Part shown: piece by piece, positions 1 to 12,090 of the stretch
How the letters are laid out: each line of letters starts with the position of its first letter
Position numbering within the stretch: position 1 is the first letter of the stretch
Assembly (NCBI RefSeq): GCF_029227915.1
Contig: NC_079889.1
Span: 1,488,001-1,552,000, forward strand
Source of the DNA: Hydractinia symbiolongicarpus
Lineage: Eukaryota > Cnidaria > Hydrozoa > Anthoathecata > Hydractiniidae
Direction: 5' to 3'
Length of the DNA: 64,000 bases
The notes under the pieces: model-generated
The model's input: the letters and a program-made list of their open reading frames with translations, nothing else
The model's database searches: none
Told to the model about the DNA's origin: nothing
Position numbers and translations under genes: made by a program

Positions 1-1
1 T

Positions 2-445
2 TCTGGTAAGTTGACGACAGGGCATATTATGTATCATATAAAGGCATGGACAGATGGTGAATTCAACTACAGGTGCACGTCTCCTTATCTTTTAACCAAC
101 CACGAAGATGATATTCATACTGCAGCGACTAAAAGTGCTAAAAAATTTGTAAAAAACAACCACATCAACACTATCGAGTATTCACTCAATTCTGATCAAC
201 AATCTTCTGACGTATCTGTTTTTGAAACATCAACTCGCATTGATAAAGCAAATGACGTAAGGGAAAGAGAATTCACGAAAAGAGTGCTTCCAAGTTTGCC
301 AGTAAAAGACCTGACGCCAGATAATTTGAAATTACTTGGTCAACCAACCACTGAAAGTGTGAAATCCTTTATTGAACGTTGGGTTGATGAGACACAAATT
401 GAAGGCAATGACGCAACGAGCCTAGATTCAAGCGCGGGAATATGA
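2..445 (+). CDS. Partial terminal coding exon, unrecognised family (copy 1 of a convergent pair)
   Basis: The frame is open from the window edge to a TGA at 443-445, so the exon begins upstream of the window. About 147 residues are visible. The C-terminal part carries the pattern LPxLPVxxLTxxNLxLLxQPTxESxKSxIExWVxE, which is shared with the minus-strand exon at 1357-1847. An I-M-Y-H-[IV] stretch near the N-terminal side is also shared, so the two are paralogues. No signal peptide or membrane segment is visible in this part, and the tail is acidic and Ser-rich. An AATAAA lies 56 nt past the stop. I do not recognise the family. It could be the cytoplasmic tail of a receptor or a soluble protein. 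The first ATG in frame is only codon 10 of the visible part, so it is not taken as the start. Confidence 0.55.
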   Translation, partial: SGKLTTGHIMYHIKAWTDGEFNYRCTSPYLLTNHEDDIHTAATKSAKKFVKNNHINTIEYSLNSDQQSSDVSVFETSTRIDKANDVREREFTKRVLPSLPVKDLTPDNLKLLGQPTTESVKSFIERWVDETQIEGNDATSLDSSAGI

Positions 446-500
446 AACTTCAACAAGCTATTACTTTTTGTACTTTCTTTCAATGCCTATTCACAAGTTG

Positions 501-506
501 AATAAA
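501..506 (+). terminator. Poly(A) signal AATAAA for the exon ending at 445
   Basis: Canonical AATAAA 56 nt downstream of the TGA stop, in the expected place for the mRNA 3' end. Confidence 0.5.
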
Positions 507-1264
507 AACACATCAAATATTTACAAAGAAGATGAAACGTAGTACGAGATGAATATTTGGAGCACCTTATGGATACAATACGTCATGGATTTTCCTAACC
601 AGTACCACACCTTCTCCATTTCATATTTTTGATTAATATTTTATAAGCAGTGGAACTCAATTGAGAGCAAAGTACTTTAGATTTTAAAACATTTTATTTT
701 AAGAAAGAATGTAGCTATTTTTTAGATTATAATAATAGGAATAAGAATATAAAAACTTAATAGATCAGAGAAATATATAAATATATATAGCCGACGTTTT
801 TACCAAGACACAATATGTATTGATTCAAAGGCAGATTACAATCGAAAGGTTTTTTGTTTATATACTGCTGAAATAATAGCCTGCCTTTAGGATGGAATTT
901 CCCCCAAAAGTTCTACACTCCTCCATGTCATAATTTCGCATAATTAGTGGAACTTCAAGTCCAAATTCTTGAGAATCAATAAACGGTTTTTAAAAAAATA
1001 AAAAGATTCCTAGACAACTTTCCAAGCCATTTTATATAAAATCAATTTGTTTTCAAGTGCGATGTAAACTTTAAATTTACGCACAAAAATTAAATAAGCG
1101 CCGCGGCGCTTATTAGAGGAAATACGGTATGACGATCACGTGATATAAATTCTCGTTTCAAGGCCCCTACCACTAAATTAAGTTGGCACAAATCTTAAAT
1201 GAGAGCTGTTATTAAGTCCCTTCTCTCTCTGTATATATATATAAAAACTCCAGGACAAATAATT
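507..1264. other. AT-rich spacer between convergent 3' ends, with a GC palindrome
   Basis: No gene seen. Positions 1093-1114 are a perfect 22-bp palindrome, AATAAGCGCCG and its reverse complement, a GC island in AT-rich sequence. Short TA runs lie near 775-790 and 1232-1243. Confidence 0.5.
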
Positions 1265-1270
1265 TTTATT
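1265..1270 (-). terminator. Poly(A) signal for the minus-strand exon ending at 1357
   Basis: TTTATT on the plus strand reads AATAAA on the minus strand, about 87 nt past the stop codon of the exon at 1357-1847. Confidence 0.45.
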
Positions 1271-1356
1271 CATACAATTTACATTGCCACGACAGAAATG
1301 TGTGGCTTTTTAAAGTTGTCTATTTGACACGTCATACATCTCGTGCAACGTTTTTT

Positions 1357-1847
1357 TTAAACATCTGAACCAAAATTGAGACCAGAGTCATCTTCATCAC
1401 TATAACTCAACTCGTTAACCCAATCCTCTATCGATGATTTTATGCTTTCTTCTGTCGGTTGAGCAAGTAAATTTAAATTCTCACCAGTTAACTTTGTCAC
1501 CGGTAATTCAGGTAGCTTTCTTGGTAAGTGCCTTTCAACATCTCCAATTGTTGCTTTGGTTGGTATTTCATAAATGGTGCTATGGTAAAAGGAATCACAG
1601 GTACTTGCCTTGGATTGGCATGAGCCTTCCCACAAATTACTGTCACATCCAACGTCTCTCCTATTTTCTTCCCGACCTTCAAATGTTGTGTTGGAATGTT
1701 TCCTTTCGATTTTAGGGTCGGATTGTATTAGTACATAAGGATAAACAGTTTTATAGACATGACTTCGTGTTACTTTTTCTTCCACGTGATACATGATTCG
1801 ACCTCTTTTAAACAGCTTGTCATCACGTGATATGAGGATGTGTTTAC
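1357..1847 (-). CDS. Terminal coding exon, unrecognised family (copy 2 of a convergent pair)
   Basis: The minus-strand frame is open from a good splice acceptor (pyrimidine-rich, ending TTGTGTAG, at 1848-1850) to a TAA at 1357-1359. The intron phase is 1 and the exon encodes about 163 residues. Its last 60 residues match the exon at 2-445: LPELPV, LT..NL.LL.QPT, ES.KS.IE.WV.E, then an acidic tail. The N-terminal part has I-M-Y-H-V in the same relative place. The middle is poorly conserved, as in a fast-evolving family. Upstream exons would lie above 1850, but I could not identify them. The two exons point at each other 0.9 kb apart, so they are an inverted duplicate rather than one gene. Function unknown. 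Confidence 0.55.
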
Positions 1848-2135
1848 CTACACAAGAAAAGTGTTAATTCATTTGTGGTTTTCTATACCTCAATTATTTT
1901 AATAGTTAGCGATATATTTACAATAATTTTACACTTTGCGTACTGCTCCTGCGTAAGCGACAAATACGTAATCCTCTACCCTAAGCAATGAGGATGAAAA
2001 AGATCAGAAGATCCAACCTAATCCTTTTCACTTGTGTAATGCTCCTGGGGCTAGCAGGTGACATTATTCAATAAACAATCAACGTTTCCGTACTAATTTC
2101 CTTTGTGCATCAAAAACATTGTAAAATTAAAAAAA

Positions 2136-2180
2136 CATATTTAAAAGAACACCACAATTTAGGTGTTCTTTTAAATATAT
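2136..2180. repeat. Short inverted repeat (hairpin)
   Basis: CATATTTAAAAGAACACC and its near-perfect reverse complement are separated by an 8-nt loop. This is probably a remnant of a small inverted-repeat element. Confidence 0.5.
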
Positions 2181-2688
2181 GTATGGGTTTATTTCCATCT
2201 CTCTTTCACCCTGCTAGCCCCAAGGAAAAAAATAAATTCGGAAAAATATTGCGGAATTATTGTTTGCCTCGCATTTTCAAACTTAAATTTCGTATTTAAT
2301 CGCACGCTTAAATTTAGCAAAACATTTACTCTTTGAAGATATGAAAAAGTGGAATAAAAATATGCGACGTAATCTTGCTATCCGCATAATAAAGGACTGA
2401 CAAAATATTGCCATAAAAACACCTACCCTTTTTACAATAGGAAAACATCTTAAAATACTACTAAACTGTCTTTGAAGTGCTACTTAAATATTTTTGAAAC
2501 CTCTATCCATGGTTTTTATGGTATTAATTGAAAAGTAGTTGAAAGTCGAGAGATGAAATAAATAAATTAAAAAAAGCATTTTCAATTGCTTATATACACT
2601 GGTGGTATTAAAATTCAAAAATTAATAAGTTCCATAGAACATATTGAATACCATTTAAAAACAATGAACATACAATTTCTTATATATG

Positions 2689-2926
2689 AACCTGTCGTGT
2701 TTTCACCAATGTTGTATATATAAACCTGTCGTGTTTTCACCATTGTCGTATATAAGAACCTGTCGTGTTGTCACCGGTTTCGTATATATCAACCTGTCGT
2801 GTTTTCACCAATGTCGTATTTATGAACCTGTCGTGTTTTCACCAATGTCGTATATATAAACCTGTCGTGTTTTCACCAATGTCGTATATATCAACCTGTC
2901 GTGTTTTCATCAATGTCGTATTTTGC
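2689..2926. repeat. 34-bp minisatellite, seven units
   Basis: Seven head-to-tail units start at 2689, 2723, 2757, 2791, 2825, 2859 and 2893, exactly 34 bp apart with no indels. The core is AACCTGTCGTGTTTTCACC followed by AATGTCGTATATAT. Units differ at one to four positions. Because 34 is not a multiple of 3, successive units change reading frame, and the reading frame that crosses it is a by-product of the repeat. An eighth unit decays after 2926. Confidence 0.92.
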
Positions 2927-5900
2927 AATCTTTTTACTCGCATTTACGTGCATAATTTAACAATAAGATAACTCCAACATCATTTATTTGTTTCCAGCCT
3001 TAGAAATATTAAAAACTTTTATTTCCACAAATTTAAGTTACTTTGAAGTAAACAAAAACTTTATTCACCTTATAAAAAGATATTTCTGTTGCAGGTTTTT
3101 CCTTGGTAAGCTTATTTGAAGCAAAGAGAAGGGAAGAGGACTTCTAGAGGCCTCCCCTTCCAGATTTTTGGGTGAGACTTAAAAATCTTTTAACGAAATG
3201 AAAAATATTCCTATATGAATGAGTAGTTTCAGGGTTAAATTAAACCAAAAATAAAAATTTTGATTTTTGTAATTGTTTTTACCGCAAATGTTATAATTTC
3301 TACAATTCCGTGGGTTTAGTAAGATAATGGGTAGAAAGTCAAGATTTTTTTAAAAATTGATGACGTCATTACAAAATTAAATACGTTTTCACCAATTCTT
3401 TAGTCAATTATTATAAGAATTACGAATAACGTGCGTGCGAAATATTGTGCACTTAACTCTGATTGCTTAGGGAAAATATAGGGGATAGTGGGTTTTTTAA
3501 ATCTTTAAAAGAGGGGTAAATACTCCTATTTAAGTTTGAAACCCAATATCCACTTTTGCTGTTTTATGATTTCCTTCCAATAGATAAATGATTGGTTACT
3601 TAAATAATTAATAAGTAAGGTAGCGTGATATAACGTTGATTTATGAAAATATTTTTCTTCTCATGTGAGGATTGAAAAAAACACTATCTTAAAATTTAAT
3701 AGGGATTTCAGGAGAAGTTTGTAAGGCTTTGGAACTGGAAGTTGAGAACAGTTCTGCACTTTGGAATATAAAGACACAATGACAGTAACTTTACAGAGAT
3801 TAACAACACGAGAAAACAATGTGAACCATGTAAATTAAATATTTTAGAATGTTGTGTGTGAAAATGATAGCTAAATGTAAAGTTTTATGGGTTAGCTAGG
3901 ATGATAGTACTTGAAATAAAAGCAATACAGCGATGAAAAACGTTTATTAAACAATATAGATCACAGATCGTTTTATTTTTATATCTTGTGTCATTGTTTC
4001 ACTCTTTGACACCGAAGTACACCGATTGACGTCACAGCATGGCTGAAGCCCTGATATGCAATACATTAACAATGAACACTTATTATTCAACGTTGCGATG
4101 CTAAAATAGAGACTCATGTGAAAGAAAGTGAATTTCTGATCTAAAAGTGGTTAAACTTGTCAATTGCAATAGAAGTTTATTGGCAAAAGATTGTGGAAAA
4201 AAAATTGGAGTGTTTGAGTTTTTTGAAAGATTGCTTCTGAAGTCCAAGGGTTAAAAAATAAATAAATGAGAAAAGGGAAGAAGGTTTATACATCATAGTA
4301 CAGCAGAATAGCTGGTAAATTGAACAAGGGGTAACTTAAATATATTTTATCTGGATCAATTTGATCGATTAGTTTCGCTCGTATAAGCGAAACCTTTTTT
4401 GGAAAACCACTTTAGAGTCACCAAAGCTCAGTTTTAAACATTCTTAATCGTTTTATTGAAAGTTTTTTATGCAGACAGGGCTGAGCGCGTGTTCGAAGGG
4501 CAGCCTAATGCTTTCAGGGTAAAGTAGAGTCAGAAATGAAAGTTGTTGTATCCTTTGCTTTGTAATGTTTTATTAGATTCGAGATCTATATTAGCATGCT
4601 CACATGATTATGATCTCAGAAAAAAAATGTTACTTTGCGTCCATTATTTGCCCAAAAAACAAAAGCAATAAATTAATAAATAATAATGTCCAGTATAACG
4701 TCCTTTTGTGGCACAGAATGGTTAAAAAGAGATTACAGAACCTATTTATTCACAAAAATAAATAAATAATTATGCAGTGAAAATCATTTTCAAGTACTGT
4801 AGCACTGTTGGAACACGTGAAGTAAATCAGCTGTAGATACCATGTAGAAACAATTTTGCTAAACTGCTACTATGAGCTTCTTAATGTAAAACTTGTGCTA
4901 TATCGGTAGCGGCTAAAAATATATGGAATTACTGCTTTTTGGTATCTTATCGTTTGAGCTAATAGTACTCTTTTGTTACAGAGGGTTTTTAGGCATATAA
5001 AAACATTTATAAGTATTCTCAAATCTGCCAGTAAGGAAATACTAAATTTTTTCCAATCACGATTGCACCAAATGTAAAAATTAAAATTTCTTTTAAAACG
5101 TCAGATATATGAACATCATAGTTGCCAGCATCAAATCTATTGTTGATTTGTAGTGAAAAAAACAGTATCAGTCGTAGAGCAAATGTACAACGGCTTCTCT
5201 TCGTCATTTTAGTGGGTTTTTTACCTTTTTTATTTAAACTAATCAGTTTCTTCTTTAGCGTTTCGATCTCAATTACAATCACTTTTTATGTTACAGGTAC
5301 ATCTGTAATACCCTCCTAATATTTTGAATTTATGATACTGTCATGGTTCTTGCTATACCAATGAAATTGTTAAATAAAATGTCAGAAAAATTTCTGAGCT
5401 CTGTAATTTTGATACATAATATAATGACAGCCAAGCTGGAAAAATGTGCACATAAAGAATTGATTCAAAGGATAAAGATATTGGATTTGCATACACAGTT
5501 AATGTTGAATGTCTATTCCGACTGTCAGAATCATACAGAGACGTTTCTTCCAAAATCAATAAAAAACTAATTCAATTGTCATTAGGAGATTTCAAATATG
5601 TATGATTGTGTCGTAGCTGGTGCGGTTTTTAAGGCATATATAAATATTAAATTTAAAAAAACCTTACTAAAGTCAGGGAACTTTCAAGCGTTTCATTTTG
5701 TCAATTTTCTAAGTTTTATAATGGCACTATAAACGTGACTTGGCTTTTCACAAATTCGACAAAATAGATCTATTAACACGACTTTTAGAATGTCCTATTG
5801 TTAAACTGTTTGACGAACGTAAATGCAAATTCATTTATTTACTCATGAAGAAAATGTTTTCTACTGTTTTATATATGCAAATGTATACAGCAACTATAAT

Positions 5901-6880
5901 ATTGATTATCATTATCACATGTCAATGCAATGTCTTTTTATCTAAAGTTTCTATTGACTTTTCTCGGTCTTGTGGCCGTCGTATTTGTCCTGTGGCAGTT
6001 CTAAAATGGTTTCTATCTCTTACTTTGACAAGGACTGTTGCTTAACTAAGGTCTGTTGGTATCTCCTAGTTTAACTAAGAGGAAGCAACAGCCTTTTTGT
6101 ATGGAACTTGTGTGGTGAGTCCAAGATGTCAAAACCTTGGTCTTTATTTTTCTGTAGCAACCAGGTAAACTTTTAAGCTCATTCCTTTTTAATCACGGTT
6201 GTTGTCTTATGGAATTCCTTTTTCAATAAAGAAAGTGTCAGAAACTATTACTGTTCTTAGAATCCTTGTTGTTTGTCTGTTCACTTTTATGTGTGTATTC
6301 ACTTCAGTCTCACTGTTCAATATCAGTTGCTTCCTTTTTGTAAAGAATTAGGCCCTGCTTTGTTTTTAAGGTCTTACTGTCAAAAAGCGTGTGAGTGTTC
6401 TCAATTTCTCATAGGAAAGTAATTCTTTAATATCTTATTATCAGACTATCAAGCTGTGAAAACTGAAAAAAGGGTTCAAAGACTGTTGATTCTTCAGAAA
6501 TGCGTATATTACGAATTATCAATAACAGTTATAACGTGTGGGGACATATGTAATCAAATAGTTACAGAATCTAGATATTACATTTCCAGAAATTTAATTT
6601 TTAGTTTTTGTCACAATTTATTTTAAATGCTATTTCTGTTTAAGTATTGACTGCACATTATCTTCAGCATTGGACACTTACATGATTTTAAAAGTTAGTT
6701 TTGAGAAATTTTACTTTGTTTTATCAATCCCAAAAACGTTGAAAACGCTCACAAGTCAGTATTTCCTGGGTAAGAATAGTTTACATTGTACCTATCCCGG
6801 GCATCACTATTTCGTGACCTTTAGCAAAGAGTACTGATTCAGCTCCTATTTTAAGCAAAATGCGACCATTATCATGGGCA

Positions 6881-6911
6881 CTAGTCATTAGCGCATAGAA
6901 AAATCCACGGG
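6881..6911 (-). mobile_element. Degenerate 3' end of a short Helitron-like element
   Basis: Starts CTAGTCATTAG and continues with a damaged version of the terminal hairpin (AAAAATCCACGGG present, partner arm mutated). It matches the ends of the copies at 30992, 32105 and 40706. The 5' boundary is not visible. Confidence 0.4.
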
Positions 6912-7035
6912 TTTGCTTAGCGTATTCTGGGCATCAGATATTCTTTAGTCGTACATATCCCAGACATCGTTATTTCGTACATCTGTAGCACGAAGTAGCT
7001 TTTCAGCTAACATTTTGAATAGAATGTACGTATTA

Positions 7036-7104
7036 TTATAGAGACTAGTCGATAGCCCGTAAAAGGGCTATCGATTATTGTCTATAATCGACTAGTCTCT
7101 ATAA
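7036..7104. repeat. Nested palindrome containing two facing CTAGTCGAT ends
   Basis: Positions 7036-7053 (TTATAGAGACTAGTCGAT) and 7087-7104 are perfect 18-bp reverse complements. Inside lies a second hairpin at 7051-7072 (GATAGCCC...GGGCTATC). The ACTAGTCG-TAGCCCG sequence matches the 3' tip of the short Helitron-like family in this window, so this looks like two such tips facing each other. Confidence 0.6.
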
Positions 7105-9142
7105 AGCAAAAAAAGGTGTTTTCTGGTTGTACGTATTCGGTGATCTGATTTTTACAGTCACCGCTATTGTGTGTATTGTAAGCGCAAAGTAGCGACTCAG
7201 GTACATTTTAAACATAATAATAAAATAATAATAAAAAAGGAATAGTCTTTCCATGAAAATTCACTTATAGAATATGTTCTTGCGTCGGTATACTTGTTCC
7301 GCTTGTCACAATGAAGTAATTACATTACTTCGTATGGGTCTGAAATAGAACTGCGTGTAAATTTTTGCCCGGTGGACATATTTTCCGGATTAATATTACG
7401 TGCATTTTCCTCCATCTTTCAGCATGAAGCAAAAAAGATTTCTCCATAGAGTGTCTGACATAAACCTGCGGGTAGTAATTCTAAACACACGTAATGTAGC
7501 TTTTATTATAGAGACATAACAACATTTATGCAAATAACTTGAAAGCAATTACCAGAACCAATTGAGCTTTATTTAATTATCTAGATGTAGGTGACCGTTA
7601 TTTCCTTTTCGGTATCCAAAGAAAATATTTTGTTGCTTGGCTATTAAACTTGTTTAGTTTATGTTGTGGTCACGAGTCAGCATATTTAGATGTCATAATT
7701 ACAAGTTGCAACTGCAAACGTAGGTTTTTACTCATCAACGACTTTTTTCATGTTATAAGTGATATAGCAAAATAAAAATACTTTAGCTTTATAAAAAATA
7801 AGTTTGAAAATACAGGTTAGTAAAAAGTTGCTTTTTTTTATTAATTAACTTCTTCCAGCCTTTATTTTAACTTTTCCAAATATTTTAATTAGCGGTTTTG
7901 TGCTCAGTTATACATGATTACAATTTATAAATGTGGTTTTTTTGTTGAATAAAAACGGTTTCTCAACATCCTTACCATGATATCTCAATTATTTATTTTT
8001 CCTTTTACTACAATCAGCTCTGTAAAAGTTGCACATAGTTGGATTTTTTCTAAGTTTTTATGTTCCTGTTACTATTTGCTGAAGAAATATCTCCCAAAAT
8101 ATATTTAAATAAATTGTAATTTATTATTCGTGATGGTATCATAAAGCAGTCATTGCATATATTAATTTAAAAATTTGCAGTAATATATTTTTACAACCAA
8201 GTTTACTTAACTGTGCTGTGGTTTATATTTTTTTAATTTACCTTCAAAACAAGGCTATAGGAAAGCATAAAAATATTTGATTTTCCAGTTTTATTCATCT
8301 TTGGTATATTCAAATAGATGACAAACTTTTATAAAGTGTTTTTCATTAAAATCATTTTTCCACATTCGCAACAATCAGATATTAAATTGACGTTTACACA
8401 ACTTCTGCCTATGGAATTTTGTTGCAAAATTGAAACTGTGAATTAGAGGAAAGAGGATTATTTTAACCTAAGATATCAAAGGTGAAATGAGAGACAGGTT
8501 TTGTAATTTTCCATATGCAATTGATATCAAAGAATTTGAAATAGTCAACTAAAATTTTCTTACAAATAAAAAAAAACACTTTAGTTAAGTATCAGTCTTA
8601 TTCTAACACATTCTACGATCTTAGTTTTTGTGTTTATATCCTTGTTAAGTGAAAAGCCATTGTTGGCATGGAATTAAAATCAATTTAGATTTCTTGTTAT
8701 GTTAAAAAAATGAATTGTCATACGTACGTGTTATCGTGAATTTTTAATAGTTGTTATTTTTTTGTAAACTGTATTCATTTTTTAAATTTATTTCAAGAAA
8801 TTTTAAATAGAATCTTAAAAATTATTAAAACGCATAGTAAGGGATCTCAGTAAAGTATTGAGGTACTTTTTGTTAAGAGATGAACTGGGTATAAATCACT
8901 GCGCATTACTCACGTCCACAGCAACGTATGAAAATAGTATCACGTTTTATATAGTACAGAGGAAATATTGCACTGTTAATCACATCCAACAGGACATAAA
9001 AACAGAAAGTCTGAGAGATTAAAGAATTTGTTGATGTTACGTGTTGTGGCAAAATAATTATTAAAATGTATTAGAAAAATGTTTTATTATTCAAATAACT
9101 TTTTACTTTAGCTAGAAAGTATTCTATACGTCAAGATCAAAA

Positions 9143-10129
9143 ATGACATTGAGAGTTTCTCCAGAACCAGCACCAAACTTTACAATAGCTAGAGAAGTTT
9201 TAGGGATAGCTTGGCCGCTGCACTACATATTTTTTGGTATATTCTTTGCAATATTGTTTTTCTATACACTAATTAACATTTTCAATCTGTTGAGATCAGA
9301 AATGTTTCAACGTCGAAAGATTTTTCTTGTCATCAATGGCATGTTATGTTTCCTTTGCTTTGTCATGGCTTCCAGTTTATTTCTTGATCCATATGAGTCT
9401 GGTGAGCATATCGAAGAAATACATTTTCGTGGTGTTTCCTTTATAATTGTAGGTTTACGAGTTCCATGTATCACTGCTTCGTTTTCTTTGATCCAAATAT
9501 CGTTACTGGAAGCTACAAAGTTGCAGTTATATTCAAAGAGATTACAAAGTTATACATTTCTATCAGTTGTGATTGGCTTTCACTTTTTCTTGGTGTTCAC
9601 AGCTGACCTTATCCTAACGGTGTTTGCAGGAACAACTGTTTTTTTACTGGTATGTCAAGTCTTTTTCCTTTTTATTGGCGTAATAATGAGTGTCACCTGC
9701 ATATATTCTGGTCGCAAAGTCATCTCACATTACAGTCAAAGTAAAATCAATCTACAACAGCACATTGGTATGGGATCCTTAGAAAAGAAGGAACCATCCA
9801 AAAGTGTATCTGCAATAACCAGTCCATATATCATCAAAAAACTCTTTGGAAAGTCTAATAACAAACCTAGTAACATCAAGAAAGTTATTTTTCAAGATAA
9901 ATCAATGCGCAAAATTGCTGTTTTAAGCATTTGCACAGCCATATTCAGTCTTGGTATTTCTGCGAGTATTTTGTATTCGTTTACTTTGACTACAACGAAG
10001 ACGCCAGATGCGATGAGGTGGTTCGTTTTACAGAACTTGTTGCGAATATCAGAAGGAGGAATGGTTGCTACTATGGCATATATTGTTCGAAGAAATATCT
10101 CATTCAGTTGTTGTAAACGCTCGCAATAA
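9143..10129 (+). CDS. Seven-transmembrane protein, array copy 1 (intact), PRRT3/4-like?
   Basis: Uninterrupted 328-aa frame. The start is ATG 9143 (M-T-L-R-V-S-P-E-P), which aligns with the starts of the copies at 19038 and 45685. Seven hydrophobic segments lie near residues 25-47, 60-82, 95-118, 136-158, 161-187, 258-281 and 291-314. A polar loop (about 190-256) rich in K, S and P separates the sixth and seventh. A conserved M-A-S-S-L-F-L-D-P-Y follows segment 2, and P-C-I-[TA]-A-S-F-S-L lies in segment 3. The topology and the F-L-D-P-Y / P-C pattern recall the 7TM region of proline-rich transmembrane proteins 3/4, but this is a weak by-eye match, and an orphan GPCR-like family is possible. 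The coding part has no intron. A possible acceptor (ACTTTAG) sits about 30 nt upstream, suggesting a 5'-UTR intron. An AATAAA lies at 10188. Confidence 0.85.
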   Translation: MTLRVSPEPAPNFTIAREVLGIAWPLHYIFFGIFFAILFFYTLINIFNLLRSEMFQRRKIFLVINGMLCFLCFVMASSLFLDPYESGEHIEEIHFRGVSFIIVGLRVPCITASFSLIQISLLEATKLQLYSKRLQSYTFLSVVIGFHFFLVFTADLILTVFAGTTVFLLVCQVFFLFIGVIMSVTCIYSGRKVISHYSQSKINLQQHIGMGSLEKKEPSKSVSAITSPYIIKKLFGKSNNKPSNIKKVIFQDKSMRKIAVLSICTAIFSLGISASILYSFTLTTTKTPDAMRWFVLQNLLRISEGGMVATMAYIVRRNISFSCCKRSQ

Positions 10130-10187
10130 CTTCACATTAATGTTTTAACAAAAATGCTATTTTGTGCGACGGTGATCACACTGGCTG

Positions 10188-10193
10188 AATAAA
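10188..10193 (+). terminator. Poly(A) signal for the 7TM gene at 9143
   Basis: AATAAA 59 nt after the TAA stop. Confidence 0.5.
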
Positions 10194-11399
10194 AAGAAGA
10201 CAATAAGAAAAAAATAAATATGAATAAAACAGGAATCAAACAAAAGAAGGAAAAATTACTCTTTTAATTAAATAGATGGTGTATTATTTTAAATAGATTT
10301 TTCAGACAACCTTTCTAACAATAATTCACAAGCCAATCAACTAGTCTTATGTATTAATACGCCAACTATCAGCGTGTCTGTCTGTGACAGGGAAATTTAA
10401 TATATTTATTTTTCTTTGGAGTAGCCGCAAAATTATGTCTTACTTGTTACGTTACGGCACGATATTAATGCATTCGACTGACGTCAATACATTCACTGAG
10501 ATTACTAAAGCCATTGTATTACACCTTTAAGCTTGAAGTCTAATAATTTAGAAGCATATAGACACAACTGAAATCATCTCCTGCATGAGTAACTAGGAAT
10601 ATTTTTACCTTATGAACTAGTATTGATTGACTGTGGCTGCTCAAAGTAAGAACATAGATATAAGAAATTATATAATAACAAGTTGAAGGCTTCAGCCAAA
10701 AAACGATAAAACAACAGTACGGAGATGTCAAATATTGGCTTAATTTTTCTGCACGTGAAAAAGCCAACGTACAAGGACAATAATACTGCTAGTGAAAAGA
10801 AGTAGAGTATAAAAAACTGAAGGCTTCGTCATAACGCAACAATCGTGTGCATAAACGTCGGTACAAAATTTTTTATCAAAACATAAGCCATTAACAATTT
10901 ACTCACCCTTTTACGATGTTCTCAGGGTCTCTGAAAGAAGAATGGGGTGAAGGGAACGAATTTCACACGATTTTGAGGTGAATTATTTTCAAATATACTG
11001 TGAACATAATTGTTACTTGCTATATTAAACTTTGTAGCATGTCTCGCGTTTTAGTAAATAATGTTAAATGCAAAAGAATTAGCTTTAAAACTGCTGCCTA
11101 CGTCATCTGCATCATGGCATTCACAGAAATACATTTTTAACGTTTTATGTATTTTGGCCATTTCTTAAAATTAGTGATTTAGGTATTACTTTTTCCGAAT
11201 TAATTCTTGAATAATATTTCGCTTGTCCATAAATTTGTACATTTGACCAAAATCCGCGAAATCGACGAAACTTAATACTAGCACAAATCAGTTCCGTTAA
11301 GTACACATTTTTATTATCTAATTAAAACTAATGAGACAATGGAGCATTTTAGCCAACTTTTACAAAGTAAGCAAAAAGCATTAACTCACGAGTCTTTTT
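10194..11399. other. AT-rich spacer, no gene seen
   Basis: Only short random frames. No repeat of note. Confidence 0.4.
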
Positions 11400-12090
11400 T
11401 TAATCAGTCAGTCTTTTTAATAACTCCTTATTGCTGTGTTATATGGTTATGAAACTTGAGTTTTAATATTTATCTATTAGACACCTGCATGTCAAATTTT
11501 TAGGTCCCATACCTTTCAGAGGCTTTGATATTGGCCATTACTCGAAACTACCCCTAAAAATCTCTATGAAATCCTTATAATGGGGAAAATTTAATAACTC
11601 CTGTTAAGATTATCCTTAGAACTTGAAACTTGCAAAACAACTTTGTTCTATTAAGAAGAATAATTTTGCCTAATTTGGACACGTGATTAATCCGATTTCC
11701 CAATTTTGTCAGATTTTAGCCGAAAATCGGAAAAAACTGGATTTTCGGGCAATTTTTGGCGATTTTTTATGCGATCCACGTAAAAACTGGAAAATATGTT
11801 AAATAAGCTTTCAAAAACTTTAAACAGAATGCAAAAATTCGCTCCGCAACAAAAGTAATTATATTTTAAGCAGATAGTTTTATTTTTAATAAATTTCAAG
11901 CTTCTGATGACGTCAGAGAAAATGTGTTGACGCAAGCAAAAATTTATTGCTGCCGTTTTGTTCCTTTTATAACGTACCTATAAGTGTGCCAAATTTGATT
12001 CCATTTGAAAAACCTTATGAAAAGTTATTGAGGGAGGTGGAGGATTCCGGTCATAGTATGTTCGAAAAACCCGAGACCGAATAGGGTTAA
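11400..12090 (+). mobile_element. piggyBac-like non-autonomous element, copy 1
   Basis: Related over about 600 bp, in opposite orientation, to 42904-43605. Shared blocks include TTAGACACCTGCATG, the TTTTTAGGTCCCATACC area, the GATTAATCCGATT area and a TGACGTCA box. The right end reads GAATAGGGTTAA, the reverse complement of the TTAACCCTATTC that begins the copy at 51041. This fits a CCCT-type terminal repeat next to a TTAA target, as in piggyBac elements. The left end is uncertain by about 30 bp. No transposase remains. Confidence 0.5.

Larger units (their letters stand above)
2932..9110. other. Long AT-rich non-coding stretch
   Basis: No convincing gene on either strand; open frames are short, AT-rich and lack splice or family support. 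A small hairpin (GTTTCGC...GCGAAAC) occurs near 4370-4395. TGACGTCA sites occur near 3360 and 4028. Fragments of short Helitron-like elements lie at 6881 and 7036 and are listed separately. Confidence 0.5.

Noticed and set aside
2689-2926. CRISPR-like array
   Set aside because: The units are contiguous with no unique spacers and the setting is an animal genome. It is a minisatellite, and the reading frame across it at 2765-2971 is a by-product.
4028-4036. Single TGACGTCA at about 4028
   Set aside because: One isolated CRE-type octamer is expected by chance in a window of this size.
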